DNA from: an uncultured Fibrobacter sp.
GTDB lineage: Bacteria > Fibrobacterota > Fibrobacteria > Fibrobacterales > Fibrobacteraceae
Length of the DNA stretch: 9,262 nucleotides
Assembly (NCBI RefSeq): GCF_900316465.1
Contig: NZ_ONDD01000049.1
Coordinates: 1 to 9,262, forward strand
Direction of reading: 5' to 3'
Part shown: positions 6,587 to 9,262 of the stretch, piece after piece
Numbering within the stretch: the first letter of the stretch is position 1
Layout of the letters: every line of letters starts with the position of its first letter
Made by a program: the position numbers and the translations under genes
The notes under the pieces: generated by a model
What the model was told of the DNA's origin: nothing
Database searches by the model: none
What the model saw: the letters and a program-made list of their open reading frames with translations, nothing else

Positions 6587-7876
6587 ATGACTTCTCGAAT
6601 TTTAAAAATTGTCACTCTTGCGCTTTTATACGCATTTACGGGTGTATTTGCCGGCCCCGGCCTTGCCGACGGTGCGGCCAAGTTCCTCGGCAACATTCCG
6701 GTTGATGGCGAAGTTCCGTCTGATTTCGCGAAATACTGGAACCAGATTACCTCCAATGATGAATGCGTATGGATCCAAATCGAAAAGAATCGTGGCGAAT
6801 TCGACTTTTCCAAGTGCGACGCAATTTACAACTGGGCAAAACAGAACGGAGTCCTATTCAAGTTCCGCACGCTCGTGTGGGGTTCGCAATACCCAGGTTG
6901 GATTCGCAACCTAAATGTCGAGGAAACCAGGGAAGCCATTACCGCCTGGTTCGATGCCGTCGCGGAACATTACCCCGACCTGGAAATGATTGACGTGGTA
7001 GCCGAAGCCGGCCGTTTATCGAAAAACAAGTATCATTCCGCATTTGGCGTAGACAACCACCTTATCGAAGCGCTGGGAGGTGACAACGATGGCGACTACA
7101 AGTTCGTGACTACGGCCTTCAAGATGGCTCGCGAGCGCTGGCCGAAAGCAATACTCATTTACAACGACTACAATACGTTCCAATGGCAGAGAGATGTCGG
7201 AATAAACCTTATCAATACCATCAAAAAGAACGGTGCACCAGTCGACGGCTACGGAATGCAAGGACATGATTTAATGGCAAAGGGCTCCGGCCCGACAAAC
7301 TGCCTCAACATCAACATCATCAAAAAATACCTACAAGAAATTATAGACAGTACACAGATTCCATTGTTCATTACCGAATACGATATCGGAACCACAAACG
7401 ACGACATTCAGAAAAAATGCTACTCCGAACAAATCCCGCTCTTCATGGAAGAGAAATACATTGCAGGCGTTACCCTTTGGGGGTATATCTACGGCAAGAC
7501 ATGGATATATTGTAGCGAAAAGGATCTAGGATGTTCCGGCATCATCAAGGACGGCGTGGACCGCCCGGCAATGACCTGGCTCAAGGAATACTTCGCGGAA
7601 CACATTGCCGACAGCAAGAACATTTGGTTTCCTACATCCGATTTTCCGGGAGATGGTCCGACAGCAATTGGCGGCAAGCTTCACCTGCAGGCGAAAACCC
7701 TTCAGGCATACGACGTATTTGACCTGAACGGCGTCCGACTCGGCCGCCTGCGCGCCTACACTATCGACGAGGCCGTTTCGATACTCAAGAATACTAGCGA
7801 CATCAAGGTCCAGGGCGTCTACATGCTCCGCTCCGTCCGGAACGGCACCGTAAAGCAAGTGCGGATTGCACGGTAG
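6587..7876 (+). CDS. Secreted GH10-family protein (xylanase-like) with altered active site
   Basis: Residues 1-22 are a signal peptide (TSRILK, hydrophobic core, cleavage near VFA-GPG). Residues ~34-338 are a glycoside hydrolase family 10 barrel, whose usual activity is endo-1,4-beta-xylanase. Recognisable parts are YNWAKQNG (81-88), TLVWGSQYPGW (95-105), NDYN (193-196), GYGMQGHD (221-228), ITEYDI (262-267), GVTLWG (294-299) and RPAMTWLKEYF (326-336). Both catalytic residues remain: acid/base Glu140 and nucleophile Glu264. However, the near-invariant Asn before the acid/base is Ala139 (VVAEA instead of VVNEA), the TPEN..KW motif is TSNDECVW, and the His of the HTLVW motif is Arg94. Activity is therefore uncertain. 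The C-terminal ~60 residues (DVFDLNGVRLG ... GVYMLRSV ... QVRIAR) resemble a type IX secretion sorting domain. There is no Shine-Dalgarno motif; the start is chosen because it gives a complete signal peptide. Confidence 0.88.
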   Translation: MTSRILKIVTLALLYAFTGVFAGPGLADGAAKFLGNIPVDGEVPSDFAKYWNQITSNDECVWIQIEKNRGEFDFSKCDAIYNWAKQNGVLFKFRTLVWGSQYPGWIRNLNVEETREAITAWFDAVAEHYPDLEMIDVVAEAGRLSKNKYHSAFGVDNHLIEALGGDNDGDYKFVTTAFKMARERWPKAILIYNDYNTFQWQRDVGINLINTIKKNGAPVDGYGMQGHDLMAKGSGPTNCLNINIIKKYLQEIIDSTQIPLFITEYDIGTTNDDIQKKCYSEQIPLFMEEKYIAGVTLWGYIYGKTWIYCSEKDLGCSGIIKDGVDRPAMTWLKEYFAEHIADSKNIWFPTSDFPGDGPTAIGGKLHLQAKTLQAYDVFDLNGVRLGRLRAYTIDEAVSILKNTSDIKVQGVYMLRSVRNGTVKQVRIAR

Positions 7877-7896
7877 AAGCAATTTTTCTATCTTTG
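7866..7896 (+). promoter_or_regulatory. leuB promoter (TTGCAC-17-TATCTTTG)
   Basis: TTGCAC (7866-7871), a 17-nt spacer, and TATCTT (7889-7894) continuing to TATCTTTG, again a match to TAnnTTTG. The -35 box lies within the last codons of the GH10 gene, so leuB has its own promoter even though no terminator separates the two genes. The start should fall near 7901-7903. Confidence 0.7.
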
Positions 7897-7920
7897 CCTT
7901 GGTCAAAATTTAAACCAAGG
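7897..7920 (+). promoter_or_regulatory. Inverted repeat overlapping the leuB ribosome binding site
   Basis: CCTTGGT (7897-7903) and ACCAAGG (7914-7920) are perfect 7-bp arms around a 10-nt A/T-rich loop. The right arm contains most of the ribosome binding site AAGGA (7917-7921), which is 6 nt from the ATG. As RNA, the hairpin would hide the ribosome binding site; as DNA, it could be an operator at the start point. There is no following T-run, so it is not a terminator. Confidence 0.55.
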
Positions 7921-7927
7921 ATTCAAA

Positions 7928-9019
7928 ATGAGCAAGAATTACAAGATTGCAGTGCTTCCGGGCGACGGTATCGGCCCCGAAGTGATGAAAGAAGCTGTCC
8001 GCGTGCTGGACGTGGTTTCCAAGAAGTTCGGTTTCGACGTGAACGCCGAATGGGCAAACGTCGGTGGTGCCGCTTATGACGAAAGCGGTTCCCCGCTGCC
8101 GGAAAGCACCCTCAAGCTGGGCGAAGCTTCTGACTGTATTCTTTTCGGTTCCGTGGGCGGCCCGAAGTGGGAACACCTCCCCCCAAACCTGCAGCCGGAA
8201 CGCGGCGCACTCCTCCCGCTCCGTAAGCACTTCAAGCTTTTCTGCAACCTCCGCCCGGCCCGCGTTTACAAGGAACTCGCAGGCGCATGCCCGCTCCGTG
8301 CCGACATCGTGGGCGACGGCTTCAACATTCTCACCGTCCGCGAACTGACGGGTGACGTTTACTTTGGCCAGCCGAAGGGCCGCGAAGGCGTTCCGGGCTC
8401 CAAGGAAGAAATCGGTTTCGACACCATGAAGTACAGCCGCTACGAAGTCGAACGCATTGCCCGCTTCGCTTTCGACGCCGCTATGCTCCGCAACAAGAAG
8501 GTTGCCTCCATCGATAAGGCCAACGTGCTCACCACCAGCGTGCTCTGGCGCGAAGTCGTGAACGAAGTCATCAAGGACTACCCGGAACTGACTCTCGAAC
8601 ACCTCTACGTGGACAACGCTGCCATGCAGCTCCTGAAGCGCCCGCGTGAATTCGACGTGCTCCTCTGCCCGAACCTCTTCGGCGACATCCTCACCGACGA
8701 ATGCGCCATGCTCACCGGTTCCATGGGTCTCCTCCCGTCCGCTTCTATCGCCGAAGGTTCCTTCGGTCTGTACGAACCGGCCGGTGGTTCTGCTCCGGAC
8801 ATCGCTGGCAAGGGTATCGCTAACCCGCTCGCCCAGATCCTCTCCGTGGCCCTCATGCTCCGCTACACCTTCAAGGAAGAAGAAGCGGCCAAGGCTATCG
8901 AAGCTGCCTGCGAAAAGGTCATTGCTCAGGGTTTCCGCACTGGCGATATCTACCAGGAAGGCTGCACCAAGGTCGGCACGACCGGCATGGGTGATGCCAT
9001 CATTAAGGCTCTCGGCTAA
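7928..9019 (+). CDS. leuB: 3-isopropylmalate dehydrogenase
   Basis: LeuB oxidises and decarboxylates (2R,3S)-3-isopropylmalate to 2-oxoisocaproate with NAD+, the third step of leucine biosynthesis in the cytoplasm; it normally acts as a dimer. The 363 residues match the family length. Motifs: LPGDGIGPEV (10-19), GSVGGPKW (74-81), LRPARVYKEL (108-117), RELTGDVYFGQPKG (138-151) with catalytic Tyr145, SIDKANVL with catalytic Lys197, YVDNAAM with metal-binding Asp229, CPNLFGDILTDE with Asp253 and Asp257, and EPAGGSAPDIAGKGIANP (283-300), the NAD-binding loop. No key residue is missing. Codon use is far more biased than in its neighbours (CTC, GGT, AAC, CGC dominate), a sign of high expression. 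The start is supported by AAGGA at 6 nt. The other leucine genes are not in the window, so the pathway is not clustered here. A strong terminator follows. Confidence 0.96.
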   Translation: MSKNYKIAVLPGDGIGPEVMKEAVRVLDVVSKKFGFDVNAEWANVGGAAYDESGSPLPESTLKLGEASDCILFGSVGGPKWEHLPPNLQPERGALLPLRKHFKLFCNLRPARVYKELAGACPLRADIVGDGFNILTVRELTGDVYFGQPKGREGVPGSKEEIGFDTMKYSRYEVERIARFAFDAAMLRNKKVASIDKANVLTTSVLWREVVNEVIKDYPELTLEHLYVDNAAMQLLKRPREFDVLLCPNLFGDILTDECAMLTGSMGLLPSASIAEGSFGLYEPAGGSAPDIAGKGIANPLAQILSVALMLRYTFKEEEAAKAIEAACEKVIAQGFRTGDIYQEGCTKVGTTGMGDAIIKALG

Positions 9020-9043
9020 TAGCAAACAACCGAACTTAAATAG

Positions 9044-9064
9044 ACGCCCCGCAAGGGGCGTTTT
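9044..9064 (+). terminator. leuB rho-independent terminator
   Basis: ACGCCCC (9044-9050), GCAA tetraloop, GGGGCGT (9055-9061), then TTT and C. The 7-bp GC-rich stem lies 24 nt after the leuB stop and separates leuB from the Nudix gene. Confidence 0.88.
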
Positions 9065-9089
9065 CTAAATACTAAGCTCTAATTAAAAC

Positions 9090-9262
9090 ATGCTCAATAC
9101 AACCCTCTGCTACATCGAACAAGACGGCAAGTACTTGCTGCTCCACCGCGTCAAAAAGAAAAACGACATCAACAAAGACAAGTGGATCGGCATTGGCGGC
9201 AAGTTCGAGGAATGGGAATCTCCCGAGGACTGCATCAAGCGCGAAGCTCTCGAAGAAACAGG
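9090..9262 (+). CDS. Nudix hydrolase, MutT-like (3' truncated)
   Basis: Only the first 57 codons are present; the frame is open at the window end. The product begins MLNTTLCYIEQDGKYLLLHR, the usual first strand and hairpin of a MutT-type domain, followed by WIGIGGKFEEWE. The Nudix box fits G-x5-E-x7-R-E-U-x-E-E-x-G exactly: G at residue 36, the first E six residues later, then REALEETG at the edge. These enzymes hydrolyse nucleoside diphosphates linked to another moiety; a start resembling 8-oxo-dGTP diphosphatases suggests nucleotide-pool cleaning, but substrate cannot be fixed from this fragment. No Shine-Dalgarno motif precedes the ATG; TCTAAT (9078-9083), a possible -10 box, is 6 nt upstream. 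Confidence 0.9.
   Translation, partial: MLNTTLCYIEQDGKYLLLHRVKKKNDINKDKWIGIGGKFEEWESPEDCIKREALEET

Noticed and set aside
7910..9025. A 371-codon minus-strand open frame covering all of leuB
   Set aside because: It is the antisense shadow of a highly codon-biased gene: absence of TTA, CTA and TCA codons on the + strand leaves the opposite frame open. The sense frame is unambiguous LeuB.

Overview
The window looks like chromosomal DNA of a Fibrobacter species (Fibrobacterota). The evidence is a C-terminal Fibrobacter succinogenes major paralogous (FISUMP) domain in the first gene, poly-serine linkers in a secreted cysteine-rich lipoprotein, a secreted GH10 (xylanase-family) protein with a C-terminal tail resembling a sorting domain, and strongly biased codon use in leuB. 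Two promoters also carry a TAnnTTTG -10 element, which is the Bacteroidota form. The genus is inferred from protein content only; no rRNA is present.

Layout. Positions 2-2368 (+) hold the 3' part of a large gene: about 16 tandem Cys...Cys-x-Trp repeats followed by a FISUMP domain. It converges, across a bidirectional terminator, on a sugar-phosphate nucleotidyltransferase gene at 2421-3344 (-). Next come a tRNA-Lys(CTT) gene (3511-3583, -) with its own consensus promoter and terminator, and divergently xerD (3677-4570, +), a site-specific tyrosine recombinase. Then follow, all on the + strand: a 54-cysteine modular lipoprotein (4659-6458), a GH10 protein with both catalytic glutamates but several replaced active-site residues (6587-7876), leuB for leucine biosynthesis (7928-9019), and the first 57 codons of a Nudix hydrolase running off the window end (9090-9262).

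How the genes relate. This is not one pathway. The housekeeping genes (nucleotidyltransferase, tRNA-Lys, xerD, leuB, Nudix) are interleaved with three exported proteins of the kind Fibrobacter carries in quantity. Most transcription units are short, with their own promoter or terminator. The truncated FISUMP gene and the lipoprotein share one Cys...Cys-x-Trp module, so they probably belong to the same envelope protein superfamily.

The points most worth pursuing are the GH10 active-site substitutions, the two cysteine-repeat architectures, the TAnnTTTG promoters, the possible leaderless starts, and a hairpin that covers the leuB ribosome binding site. I found no CRISPR array, insertion sequence, prophage or defence system. 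No gene-free stretch exceeds 300 bases.
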